Under the pieces are notes generated by a model that saw nothing but the letters and a program-made list of their open reading frames with translations, was not told where the DNA came from and ran no database searches. A stretch of 64,000 bases of DNA from Mya arenaria (lineage: Eukaryota; Mollusca; Bivalvia; Myida; Myidae), in the NCBI RefSeq assembly GCF_026914265.1, contig NC_069126.1, forward strand, positions 75,147,232-75,211,231, written 5' to 3'. Position 1 is the first letter of the stretch; each line of letters starts with the position of its first letter. Positions 27,501-37,475 of this stretch are shown here, one piece after another. Both the position numbers and the translations under genes were made by a program.

Positions 27501-30500
27501 CAGAATTAATGATAAGACTTACCAATGGCCTGGGTTTGAGGTCCAGAGTTCTCTGTACTAAGAACACCAGGCTGGCCATGATAAGTCTTTCTCTGCTGGG
27601 CAGGTTCTTCTTCCACCAAGTCTCAAACACTCCTGCTGTTGAGTTCCAAAGCTTGTCACTGTGATCCACAGGTATCCGTGGCAACAAATCTGAAGTTTTA
27701 AGTGGTGAATGCTATATAGGACACTCATATTACAATCGTACATCTAAGTAGTAAAATAAAATCTTTTCTTGACAGAATGTTATTTTGGAACTCTGACTAC
27801 AAAAAATATAATGTTCACAGTAGGGCTGAAAAAAATCAAACAACTTTCTTTTGTGCCAGCTTTGATTCTGACAGTTTAAAAGCACCAGTGTGATAAAAAT
27901 CATCATTCAGTCTGTTATTTGATTTTGTCAAATTTATGAAAAGTTGTATAAAACTTTTACAAGAATGGGTCAAAATATCTGACCCACGAGATACTAAGAA
28001 AAAAGCCTTCATAGCCGGTTGGTATTTTATTGCCAGCCACTGGGATGGACACAGTGAATATCAATCAATTCATAATGGCAAACAAATTCCTCACACAAAG
28101 AAAAACATCACAACAACCTTCCTTGTTAATCAGCATGGTATCTCAAGTTTATCATTAAGTGTGATAAAAAGGCCTAAAAGAATATCTGACAACAGCAACA
28201 GTCTCAAAAATGCTAGTTCAAGTTGGGTCAATGTTGTTGTTTTTTTGTTAATGTTTTCTAAGTCCAGTCAAAACAACAAATCAAGGTGCAAAAGCTTACC
28301 ATGACATTTTGAGTATTAAATTAATAATACCATATGTTTTAAATGTGATAAACACATGGATTTTATGCTCAACAACAGCTATATCGACTTGTATCAGAAA
28401 ATAATACTTTTTATCTAGGGTCGGAAAGAACTCCAGGGTTGCGGGGCTTTGCCAGGTAGTGTACTTTTGTCCTAAACACAGATATTTATTTAAGCCTTAC
28501 TGTCGTAATAATCATTGCCAGACAAGGATGGAATCCCCACATGAATGAAAATATTACACCAACCTACCTTGTAATAGGGCAGCAGTATTAACCATGGCTT
28601 GGGGTATCTGTAGTGTGTCAGTACATGGCAGTACTGAGGAAATCAGACTTGTCAGACACTGGACAATGGTGGATAGGGTGACAGAATTCTCTTCTTCATT
28701 GTCATCATGTATGTCTGCTCTCTCATGATCATCAGGCTGTGCCTAAAATAAAATGTTTATTTATACTGAGTTCCTTTACAATAAAACAGTAATGTATATG
28801 TCATCTATATTTCAAGCTGATATTAGTGAAAAATCAATAGCCTGACTATTTTTTCATCAAAAAGCAGTCATGTAGCTAAAATTTATTAAACAAGAGCCAA
28901 AACTCATCTGTTGTTTTTCATGGGGCAAAACTAAACCTAAAGTTGTGGGCCTGCTATGCATGTGAACATGTATACAAAGTTTCATTTCAACATTTTGAGT
29001 TTCTTTAGTAATGGCCAAAGTTAAAGCCTTCACTTGCTGATGGTGAGGATGACACCAAGGCTTTCACATAACTTTAACTTCTTTTCTGGAAAAACCCAGC
29101 GAGCTAAAAATGTATTGCCAGAGCTTTAATACATGTGTAGCTTCACAAGTACACTATGTGAATGCTGGACTGCCAGTGGCCATTAACTACCTGAGTGACT
29201 CCATGAGCTGACACCATACTGTACACTCGTTCCCACACATGGTCCTGTTGTTTTCTGCTGCACGATGTAAACACTTCACCCAGGTCCCGTACTTCACACT
29301 AAAAATGTTGATTTCAGATAGAGATTAATGAATAAATGTTTTATCTTGCACAAAGTCACTAAAATTGGTTGATAATGAGATGATGATTTAAAACTGATGC
29401 TTATTAACACACAGTTTATTCCAAGTTTATCTTATGCTACGCGCCAGAAATTGATGGTAATCAGTATTTATGACAATCATGTTAGGCCACACCAAATTGA
29501 TAACTTGTTCATCGGAATTTTTCAAAAAATAATGGGGCGAGCTAGCAAGCGAAATAATAATAAAAATATTTGTTTCGCATTTAGCAAAAAAGAGGAGCGA
29601 GCGAAGAGCGAAAAATATATATAGTCATTTAACTCACTTTTGCTCACATTTTATTAACATCCAGTGAAAGAATGATAACACTAAAAGATAATTCTATACA
29701 AATAATAGTTTTGAGATCAAACAAATGCTATTTGTGATCAAGCAAATGTATTTCTTTAAAATATTTAATAAATAAGAGAACTCAAAACCACAGTTTTCCA
29801 GTTTTTAAACGTTTTTGAATTTATTTTTTCGAAATACCCTAATCAAGGCCTGGACACAAGCGCCAATGGTCACAGCCACCTGCTTGCCCAATGGCATATC
29901 CAAATCTGTTAACTAGGTTTTCAACTTTTCCTTAGGAAAACTTGGTTAAAAATAATTCTCTATTAAAATATATTGTCATATCTCATGCCATGGAAATGTC
30001 TAGACAAGGTGACTTGACAAATAACTCACAAAATAAATATAGGCATTTGCAATCAAATATAAACTACAGCTATCACTCTTGCAATGACTACACGATTGGC
30101 CTTGGTAGCCATCTATGATCTTAGTTCTGGAAGAGAATTTACAAAAATCCTACACCGAATTGTAAACCATTTCAGCACCAAATATGTCACAGAAAATTCC
30201 AGCCAGCACTAGATTGATTTTAGGCTTCCCAGAATTTAAAGCCTATCTTTTTTAAACTTGCAGATTTTCCTTATTTTTTTTTAGATATCTTCTTCAAATT
30301 TAGACAAGTAATAGAAATACAAAAGACACTTATACTTCTTTTGTAGTGCAAATACTGATTGTGTCAATTTTCTTATACATGTATAGCAAAGAATATTTCA
30401 AGAAAATACAAGAATATGCAATATTTTTTCATATACATGAAAAATGTGCCGACAGCGCTTGTGCCTACACTGGGCGAAGAAACAAACATATCTATATCTT

Positions 30501-33500
30501 TATGGCGTCTTGTGTCATTTTGTTTTTGTAATCCCCCATCCCCATGTATTTAGTGTTACAATGCATGCCCCATTTCAATCGTTTCTAAAGGTTTTTCGTT
30601 GCTTTGATTGGATATCATTCGATAGGAAAATACAATACATCATATTATTCATATATATATATATATCATTTCCTTTTATTAACATACACGTTTTGTTTAG
30701 GGAAAATCATTTGTTTACAAACAACTTCAGCAATAATTCCATTAAAAATGCACAGCTTTATATCAATTCAGTTGACGTATCCCCATGTATTTGAAGTTAC
30801 AGTAAATGCTCTTTTCAATCGCGTCTAAAAGGTTTTTGGTGCTTTGATTAGATAGCATACATTAGACAAATTCTATGAACTTACACGTTTTAATTCTTTA
30901 AGGAAAATGATTTTACTTTTACGAGCAACTTTAGCAATTATACCTTTTAAAATGCAGAGCTTATCAGATGGTTGTTTCCTACGGTGAGGACAAACATGTG
31001 GTCAGTTAATGTATGTAGAAACTATGTTTAGAATATCGGAACTAGTCTGTTTTTATGAATGAGAATAGGATTGTGCTTTTTAAAGTTTATTGATAAATTT
31101 AATGTTAGGCCAAATAAAAAAATAGGTGCGTTTCAGGTAACGCTGCCAAAAAAAATAGGGTAGGTAGGTCGGTCGGAATATTTTTTTATATTTTTTATAT
31201 TTTTTTTTATATATTGATTTCAGTAACAGTTGACTAAGAAAGTAACAAACATAAAAGTTATCAATTTTCAGGTTTATCAGTAGTTTTTAAACATGTTCCA
31301 TGCTTCAAAGGAAACATTCTTTTTTTGTCTGGTTAAATACTTTGACAAAGATGGTTGGATTTCAACTAAGTTATGGTACACCACTCTGCTATTATTTAAG
31401 ACTTTCCAGGAATGGTTTTACTTTTCTTTATGCACCCTTTTGCTTTCAATCACCCTCTTTAGAATGCTAACCTCATTGTAACATAATTACATGAAGAGTG
31501 GGACAGCAAATTTACCATATAAGCCATTAGCCAAGGAAACCTCAATGCTGTCAAGAGGACCTGGGGGTTCAGGTTTGAAGAACAAGTAACATGCAGGTTT
31601 TATTGCCAAAATTGCACACTTTTAAAAGTGTGACATATCAATCCGAAAGTCAGTATCTGACACATTTGTATCTGACAAGAATATATAGTTCAAGAATTGA
31701 AATATAACTGCCACACAAGCACAAACTACCCGTAATTCACCTTAAGGAGTTCGGACAATCTAAAAATTCGGACATCCATTATTATTTTCAAAAATAATTT
31801 ATTTTAGGTACCTAATTTTCGGACACCCAAGGGACGTCGATTGTAACTTTTACAGTTACTAAGTCACAAAGACAAAAAATATTGATCTTTATCGTTACAA
31901 TGCCTGGCTAGATTACCTAACCGTATACATCACTGTGATAAGTTAGTTAGTTACTACCCATCCTAAACGATTTATTGCCTGTTGAAAAGGATGTGTGATA
32001 TATTTAATTGAGGATTAAAGAAACAACAAGGGCAATCAAGAGATAAAGAAAACACAGTCATGACGTGTTTGTAAAACGATCCGCCAATAAACTTTGAAAC
32101 TTGTACCACACTTTTAATATAGACTTTATGAAGCAATAATCGTACAGTAATACTCATTGTAACATCAATAGAACAATATTTACACCTCAACTTCCATTCC
32201 TTAAATGAACTGCCTTTCCGCAATTGCGTTCATCAATCGATGAACGCAACATCTTCGGATATGTTCGGATCACAATTCATCGCATAAACAATATACATGA
32301 ACACTATTGATCTTGTTATTGTTTGTATTGTGTCAGCAGGTCCCATAAAATATAAATCAACATTTTAGAAAGTGCTTAGTTATTATATTTTAAACGTTTT
32401 GTTGCCAAAAGTGTTTCAATTTTATGTTTAAAAGTGATTTCAAGTGGTTGATCTTTTCCAGCGTTATTAAAACGTCATTTGAAAAAAAAAATGTTTCCGG
32501 TAACAGTCGGGTCTTCCTATTTACAGAATGGGTAAGAAGGGATTACTGAAAGGTAATCCGAAATTAAATGAAGTATGTTTTTAACGTTTCTTGAATACAA
32601 TAATGAACTATTGGTGTAAATATAAGGAATGAATTGCGGGGTTGATGTCATTATCGGGGATATGAACGCAATCTAGCTGGTCAAAGTACGCGTGGAGTCC
32701 TTCGGACTCCACACACTTAGACCAGCCCAATTGCGTTCATATCCCTGATAATGACATCAACCCCGCAATTCATTCTTTAAATAAAATTCAACACATTCAA
32801 TGCTACAGGTAACTATTTAATGTGATGAATTAAAGTTTGAAATGCAATACTTAAGTTACAATCGAAAACACCACTCAGAAACATTGATCCTGCATAGCAA
32901 TATCCATGCTCTCCATGAGATCCTCGTGGGTATAACTGAGAGTTATGTGACGTCACACAATGTGACTGTTTGATCTGAAGCCGATAAAAGGTGTTTATTC
33001 ATTTCAATGCATGTATAAAATGGTGTTGAATGTGATTTTAATTAACTTGATGAAGGAGTTACACTTATAGGAGTAATAACCATTGATAACTACGGATAAA
33101 TTAATAAGTGGTAAAATGCAGACATGAAGAAAAAAAGGCAGGTTTACCATACATGTAGATTAAATGTAAAAATGGTTATTTTCTATGAATTCGGAGAGCG
33201 AAAAATTAATCATTTTAAGGTGTCCGAACTCTAAGGTGAAGTACGGTAAATACTAGGGATGCAAACGAATGGCAAAAGTGATATTCGAATATTCGGTAAT
33301 TCTTTCGATCGAATATTCGAACACCAAAATGAACCTTTAAGAATTGTAGTAAACTATTATTATTCACTAACGTAATAGCGGGAGCCCTGTTACACTTCCT
33401 GGTCGTATTCGGTACACGCGGCGGACCCTTATAATTCCATAAATTAGCCTCTGAATTTCCCCATTTTCAAAATATATCCCAAGAAAAAGCGATATATCTT

Positions 33501-36500
33501 TAACAAAAAAAAAAACGAATTGTACCAATTCCTCTGCATTCATTTTTGTAAACAATGCAAAATAAGATCAGGGAATTGTGTTTTTCCCGGTTAAATTACG
33601 ATATGCGCCAACGTTGGACTTGCAGCCTCGTTCTGGGATTGATGTTTACGAAATATATTTATAGAAAACGACACCATGTGTAAACGTCGCTTTTGCCTTA
33701 GGTATTGTACAACAATACAGGACATATATCCTTAAACGTCAAACCATACAGTTAATTTTTGTACGCAAGAGCGTTATATTGAAAACATGGAAACAGTTTA
33801 ATGCACATAACTAGCACATGTCCTTCATATCATCAAGGCGATTTGAGCAATATCGCCAAGCTTGATTAGCAGTGAAGACAAAACATTGGTATAAAGGCCG
33901 ATCTCTTAAACCCTTAATTGGCATGGCCATTTAAATGTACTCAAAATAATTGGAATGTGTTTTATTTCACTTGTCTAACATCCAATAAATGCAAAATTAC
34001 GGGGACCGTTTATAGTTCCCGGCGATATATCCGATATGACGCGTGTATAGTGTCATCAAGTTCACACCTATGGCATTAGGGGTCCATCGTTGTAAAAACA
34101 AGACAGACGAAGATGACAGTTCTAGGCAAAAAGTTTATTAATTTATTAATTCAACAAAAACATCGAATATTCGAATACCTATTTTGACATTCGAATACCA
34201 AATATTCGATTATTTGTTTGCATCCCTAGTAAATACATTCAGAAATCCAACTCTAATATTGTCAACTTTACGTACATACATTTCGTAACAAATGCTTTTC
34301 GTACCCAAATCACATTTTTTTCAGGGAAAAATAGGTTAGGGTCGGTGGGAAAAAATAGGGTCGGTCGGGTAACCAGAAACAGACCTATTTTTTTATTTGG
34401 CCTTATTTATGTTTAATGTAAGTACCTTTTTTAGAAACAGTACTAGTGCTGTTATGAATGCTTCGTACTCTTTGGATGTTAAACAGGTTTAATCCGAACT
34501 ACTTTGCTTCACCAAACGTATGCATGACTTACTGTCGTATCAGGGCATGTGTGCTTATATAAATTGAAAGCCTAATGTCAAAAACTATGCCAAGAATACA
34601 CCGGAACGAAGCTTTTAGCGAAAATGAAAACTTCTCATTGGAAATATAAACGCCTAAAATCATAGAATGAATAGTATCTTGTTATTTGTAGCAGGTTAAT
34701 TACAATGTATAGTATTTGAAGCATTAGCAACGCGAAACCTGAGATACAACTATTTTAACACTAAGACAATAATTATATTTGTTTCTTATCTCATAAAAGT
34801 CTAATAAAAAATCACCATTACAAATAAGCATGCTCCAGGGTCATGTCAGGTTTAAATAACAAATCCTGCAGGCGATGGGACACTTGCGGTCGGTAATAAT
34901 TTCTGAAACATCATGGGCTAAACTAGAGTGAATATCAATACTGTTATCTTCCTACCAGAGCCTCCATTATCTTGACCCTCATTAATCTAATAAATATAAC
35001 GATCTAAAAATAGTTATATTCTGCTAAAAATAAAATGCCGGGATACATAATCACAGAGCGGAAATAGCTGAACAAGCAAAAACTCATACTCGGACTGCAA
35101 CACGACCAATCCATTTGTATGGTTTCTACGTCATTCTGCTAAACATAGAGCGCATTGAGACAAAAAATGGGTTAAAACGACATGAATAGAAGTAGTTCTT
35201 TGGAGTTTGTGGTCTTAAGACTACCTGCGCGCATGCGCAGATAGTCTAAAAACCAATCAGCATAAATATTTAACACTTGAATGATTTCCATATATAGTTT
35301 AAATATACACATGAACATCTAAAAAATCTATAAACATTATTCGCAACACAAAGTGTGATTAATACCCAATCACACAGTCTGACACCATTTTTTTCCATCC
35401 TTTTTGACAAAATATACACAATCCGGCTTGTTTGATGTTTTTTGTGAATGGTAAAACTCATGGGATTGCATGAAGCACATATGTCAGTTAGGTTAAATTT
35501 TAGCGTCATCCTACTGTCCACGAACATTGACTCATCGGCAACCAAAGCCTCCAACATGAACACGCCCTCGTTGCCTCATGGGGACAGGAATTTCATGATC
35601 CGCTGCATCGGAGGAATCTGAAATATTAATAAGCAATATTATACATAAATGTTCATTGTAGTATAATGTAGTATGCATTACTGAAACAGTTTGTTGATAA
35701 CACAAGAAAAGTGGTGCTAGTTTCTTGGCCAAACTTTATTTTTCTATTAATGTACATGCATTGCATATGAATTAAATAAACACTATACTCTGATCTGTAG
35801 CAAAATAAAAACAAACATGTATAAATCATTAAATGTATATTTTTGAAGGCTACAAATAATACCAAAAATACATCAGATTTGCTAACAACAAAGAAGTTAA
35901 AATACACACCTGAAGTTTTTACCTGGACCGGTGTAGTAGGTATAGATGACCGATAGGAAACTGTCTTTTCAAGGTAACGGTCATCAGAATTCCCGTCAAT
36001 CATGTCCGAACCAAATTCAAACTTTGGATAATCACTGTCATTCACGATGAAATTCAGCACTTCTTGCCCAGTATATATATACGTTTACTTTAAGTGGAAG
36101 CCAAATTAAAACAAACACATTTGTCCAAAATTTAATCAAATTTTAAATGGTGGTAGAATTGTCATTTGTTCATGTAATTTTCAAGAATCAGGAAGTGAAA
36201 TAAATGTTTTCATGTTGCCAATTTAGTCTCGATCATCTAGACGCTTGTATCCGGGTCTATATCTTTCATTGACTCTAATTAGAGCGGCTGCATGATTGAG
36301 ACTAGCCGCTGGTTTGATAATTGTTACGATCGAAAAACACGGTTATAAGGGAAAAGGCTACATTCTACTAAACAAATTAGCGCTCATAAAAAAAACTATT
36401 TTTTTAAAATGGTGTGGGCGCAAGTGATCAAAAAATAAGATTTTTTTTTTTGCTTTTCTGAAGAAATAGGTGCGGGAAATCCGATGAACAAGTTATTAAT

Positions 36501-37475
36501 TTGGTGTGGCCTTATATGTTTCTTATTTTTAATTGCTTGGGTTGGATGATTCATTTATTATGTTCAATGAGATGTTATTGAATCCTTATAATATCATAAA
36601 AGGTACTTACACTGTATCAGAGTTTCAGCAATATTTCAGAGAAAGTTCTGACTGTGACAGAATGTTATTTGGCAACAAATGGTTCACAAATTTATTTATT
36701 TTGACAATGTCTTATACCAGTTTTTTTGTGTCTGTTTAACAATTTTATATTTACACCTCAACTTCCATTCCTTAAATGAACTGCCTTTCGGCAATTGCGT
36801 TCATCAATCGATGAACGCAACATCTTCGGATCATAATTCATTGCATAACAATATACATGAAAGCTATTGATCTTGTTATTGGTTGTATTGTGTCTGCAGG
36901 TCCTGTTAAATATAGATCAACATTTTTAAAAGTGTTAGTTTATTATATTTTAAATATATTGGTACCAGAAGTGTTTCAATTTTACGTTTTAAAGTGATTT
37001 CAAGTGGTTGATCTTTTCCCGCGTTATTGTGATGTCATTTGAAAAAAAATGTTTCCGGTTATAGTCGGGTCGTTCTAGTCACAGAATGGGTAAGAACGGA
37101 TTACTGAAAGGTTTTCTTAAATGAAATGAAGTATTTTTTTAGCAATTCTTGAAAGAAATAATGAACTATTGGTGTAAATATAAGGAATGAATTGGGGGGT
37201 TGATGTCATTATCGGGGATATGAACGCAATTGGGTTGGTCAAAGTCCACACACATTGACCAACCCAATTGCGTTCATACCCCGATAATGACATCAACCCC
37301 GCAATTCATACCTTAAAATAATGAATGTTCTAAAACCTACACAACACATAGAGTGGCATATATATATATATATAAATGAGTATGAAATGATCCATACCTG
37401 AGCAACAAAACTGATGAGGTCAGATAAGTTGCCATTGTCAACTGTTTCAAGCAGTTTGTCCCTTCGGTTTACCAT
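6152..37475 (-). CDS. NCAPG2: Condensin-2 complex subunit G2 (CAP-G2), complete, 28 coding exons
   Basis: HEAT-repeat subunit of condensin II, which compacts mitotic chromosomes in the nucleus. Exons in gene order: 37398-37475, 29191-29298, 28568-28742, 27523-27689, 26625-26759, 26235-26329, 24572-24720, 23996-24081, 23297-23422, 21463-21642, 20970-21122, 20509-20626, 19693-19797, 19333-19409, 18751-18900, 18368-18445, 17973-18043, 17191-17333, 15675-15880, 15263-15370, 13799-13942, 12035-12131, 11497-11732, 8826-8969, 7923-8014, 7581-7684, 7137-7239, 6152-6221. All introns are GT-AG, phases agree, and the total is 3498 nt (1165 aa; human is about 1140, from memory). Recognisable blocks by comparison with vertebrate CAP-G2: SRKQQDHVWERV (exon 2), YFRAW...CIQDIM (exon 7), EDPYPHVRS (about residue 377), VPLEHLLARL (exon 12), NPAAARQFYRYA (exon 13). 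Acidic linkers fall near residues 590-605 and 945-960. The ATG at 37475 follows an in-frame stop. Exon 7 may use an alternative donor 2 nt away. UTRs are not defined. Confidence 0.93.
9136..9711. repeat. 31-bp minisatellite in NCAPG2 intron, about 18-19 copies
   Basis: Unit GTTTCTGCCAAGTTATCTAT followed by GTGGTGTGTAA, with alternating variants (TCTATG, TCTCTG, TCTTAG; TGTAAG or TGAATG). The order of variants repeats in blocks, which suggests segmental expansion. It lies between exons 23 and 24. Confidence 0.95.
9712..10125. repeat. Non-repeat insert splitting the 31-bp array, then two remnant monomers
   Basis: About 340 bp of AT-rich sequence starts after the array monomer GAATGTTTCT and ends near AGATAATCACATTATCT, a 6-bp-stem hairpin. 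Two diverged 31-bp monomers resume at about 10065-10125. The insert therefore entered the array, or the array grew beside it. I do not recognise the insert. Confidence 0.6.
10236..10400 (+). mobile_element. tRNA-derived SINE
   Basis: A tRNA-like head with a B box at GGGTTCAATCCC (about 10288) is followed by AGGGGTACCTTCTCATGGCC and ACCAGTACTGGTTTCTACC. The same order occurs at 60536-60690, and the tRNA-like part occurs inverted at 18478-18540. It may belong to the bivalve MetaSINE-type families (from memory, not checked). Confidence 0.7.
10430..10560. repeat. Direct duplication of ~75 bp
   Basis: GGCAAGATCACACACCA...CCACTGAAATAGGTGG (about 10430) recurs as GGCAAGATCACGCACCA...CCACTGAAGTAGGTGG (about 10508). 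It directly follows the SINE and may be its tail. Confidence 0.6.
10985..11343. mobile_element. MITE with TA target duplication
   Basis: TIR AAGCTGCACTCTCACAGA at the left pairs with TCTGTCAGAGTGCAGCTT at the right. Both ends are flanked by TA. At 359 bp with no coding capacity, it looks like a non-autonomous Tc1/mariner-type element. Intronic in NCAPG2. Confidence 0.8.
12523..12559. repeat. (TA)n microsatellite
   Basis: About 18 uninterrupted TA dinucleotides inside an NCAPG2 intron. Confidence 0.97.
14125..14187. repeat. CAT/CAG/CAA trinucleotide repeat
   Basis: Runs of CAT then CAG and CAA triplets in an NCAPG2 intron. It is not in an exon. Confidence 0.9.
14330..15130. repeat. Diverged ~160 bp tandem repeat
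   Basis: GAGTTATGATTCATGTGAA at about 14673 recurs at about 14833. Related blocks (TTTGAAGTCAAT, CTAAAAAAGGCCATACC) continue to about 15130, giving four to five diverged units between exons 20 and 21. The GGATGGATGGACC stretch after it looks like the usual tail of the same repeat. Confidence 0.65.
16429..17065. mobile_element. TIR element with internal ~156 bp tandem repeat
   Basis: TATCCCCCGCCT (16429) is inverted as AGGCGGGGGATA (17029). Between them are three tandem units of about 156 bp, each with GCAACTCCTCTTACGTTTTT and TTCACAGATTGATGA (about 16512, 16668, 16823). The right part continues to GACCGCTCTTGTTT. It is a non-coding, non-autonomous element in an NCAPG2 intron. Confidence 0.7.
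18478..18540 (-). mobile_element. SINE fragment, inverted
   Basis: Its reverse complement carries the tRNA-like part of the SINE at 10236 (CCAAGAGGTTGTGGGTTT). It is truncated and diverged. Confidence 0.5.
20690..20771 (-). pseudogene. Decayed duplicate of NCAPG2 exon 12
   Basis: This segment aligns with the 5' end of exon 12 and its splice acceptor at 20560-20645: GACTGGTT, then a diverged stretch, TCTAGCC, GCAGGTGCCCAGG, TACAATGTTTCAG, CTGTAA, AAAATACAC. Point differences run throughout. It sits about 65 bp upstream of the real exon in gene direction. It is not needed for the coding model. Confidence 0.7.
21739..21857 (-). pseudogene. Decayed duplicate of NCAPG2 exon 10
   Basis: On the minus strand this copies the first two thirds of exon 10: CACTCAGTACTTGG, GTTATTCCTCAG, AACTTCACTGTGAAACTCAT. 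A 2-nt deletion shifts the frame, and an in-frame TAG occurs at the matching FRIM position. It lies about 100 bp upstream of the real exon 10. Confidence 0.8.
21862..21988 (+). repeat. Second copy of the AGTCCCTTTAA-ended repeat
   Basis: It matches 5780-5902 closely: ATGATATCAAAG, AATTGTCCTGAGATT, GTTACAGAAAAAAAC, TAGTCCCTTTAA. The tRNA-like head is absent, so the copy is truncated. Confidence 0.7.
21992..23097. mobile_element. Non-autonomous element with internal ~163 bp tandem repeat
   Basis: It starts AACAAGAGCCGTCGTAAGAC and ends ATAGTCGAGCTAAAAA. Inside are about five units with GGGGCCATAACTTGTATTAA, GTGTGAAGTATTAAGTC and CCAACTTGCCCTAAAACTTT; four of them start near 22479, 22643, 22801 and 22969. 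It is intronic in NCAPG2. The class is unknown. The termini resemble those of 28891-29107. Confidence 0.65.
24951..25698. mobile_element. TIR element, Tc1/pogo-like MITE
   Basis: CAGTAAAACTGCAGTCGTTC at the left is inverted as GCGATCGCAGTTTTACTG at the right. The 748 bp contain no transposase. TA flanks are not preserved. The CAGTAAAAC start resembles pogo/Tigger-type ends (inference). Confidence 0.7.
27244..27468 (-). pseudogene. Partial duplicate of NCAPG2 exon 4 expanded into a 48-bp array
   Basis: Four tandem copies start at 27283, 27331, 27379 and 27427. On the minus strand each encodes SRERLIMASLVF plus four junction residues, 16 aa in all, and all are in one frame. The outer end (27244-27282) mirrors the end of exon 4, with a GTAGGT donor. 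There is no good acceptor, and joining it after exon 4 would break the frame, so I treat it as intronic fossil DNA. Confidence 0.8.
28891..29107. mobile_element. Short element with AACAAGAGCC / GAGCTAAAAA ends
   Basis: Its termini match those of 21992-23097, and it has an internal GGCCAAAGTTAAAGCC-like stretch. Non-coding, in intron 2 of NCAPG2. Confidence 0.5.
31729..33246. mobile_element. TA-flanked TIR element, Tc1/mariner-like, itself interrupted
   Basis: The left end CCCGTAATTCACCTTA leads into GAGTTCGGAC. The right end, GTCCGAACTCTAAGGTGAAG then TACGG, is its inverse. TA lies at both outer edges. It contains the fold-back element at 32176-32780. Confidence 0.65.
32176..32780. mobile_element. 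Fold-back element, copy 1
   Basis: About 600 bp shared with 36747-37315. The left part has TTGCGTTCATCAATCGATGA, a self-complementary hairpin. The right part has a long inverted repeat whose arms run from GGAATGAATTGCGGGG to GAACGCAAT and back (about 32624-32672 and 32728-32778). Non-coding. Confidence 0.75.
33254..34228. mobile_element. hAT-like non-autonomous element, 975 bp
   Basis: TIR TAGGGATGCAAAC and its inverse GTTTGCATCCCTA are flanked by a perfect 8-bp duplication GTAAATAC (33246-33253 and 34229-34236). An 8-bp duplication and a TAGGG end fit hAT. The subterminal parts repeat ATTCGAATATTCG. No transposase is recognisable. Confidence 0.8.
36747..37315. mobile_element. Fold-back element, copy 2
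   Basis: Second copy of the 32176 family, 83 bp inside intron 1 from NCAPG2 exon 1. Its right hairpin (about 37185-37315) has arms of about 60 bp around the loop AAAGTCCACACACATT. As transcribed RNA it could form a very stable stem beside the exon 1 donor (inference). Confidence 0.8.

Larger units (their letters stand above)
31108..34402. mobile_element. Inner PIF/Harbinger-type element nested in the 7.0 kb element
   Basis: TIR GGCCAAATAAAAAAATAGGT is followed by a diverged GTTTC block, and the inverse ends at 34402. Both sides carry TTA. Its interior is taken up by a TA-flanked element (31729-33246) and a hAT-like element (33254-34228). No transposase is seen. Confidence 0.75.
29485..36511. 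mobile_element. Outer PIF/Harbinger-type element, 7.0 kb, in NCAPG2 intron 1
   Basis: The left end GGCCACACCAAATTGATAAC continues into TTGTTCATCGGA. The right end (about 36479-36511) is its near-perfect inverse. Both ends are flanked by TTA. A GGCC-starting TIR with a 3-bp TTA duplication is typical of PIF/Harbinger (family knowledge). No DDE or Myb gene is recognisable. A minus-strand acidic frame at 35923-36057 ending at a GTAAAA donor is unassigned. The element holds the 3.3 kb element at 31108-34402 and other insertions. Confidence 0.7.

Noticed and set aside
27237..27561. Plus-strand repeat proteins over the 48-bp array
   Set aside because: The array derives from a minus-strand NCAPG2 exon, so the plus-strand frames are by-products of its 3n period.
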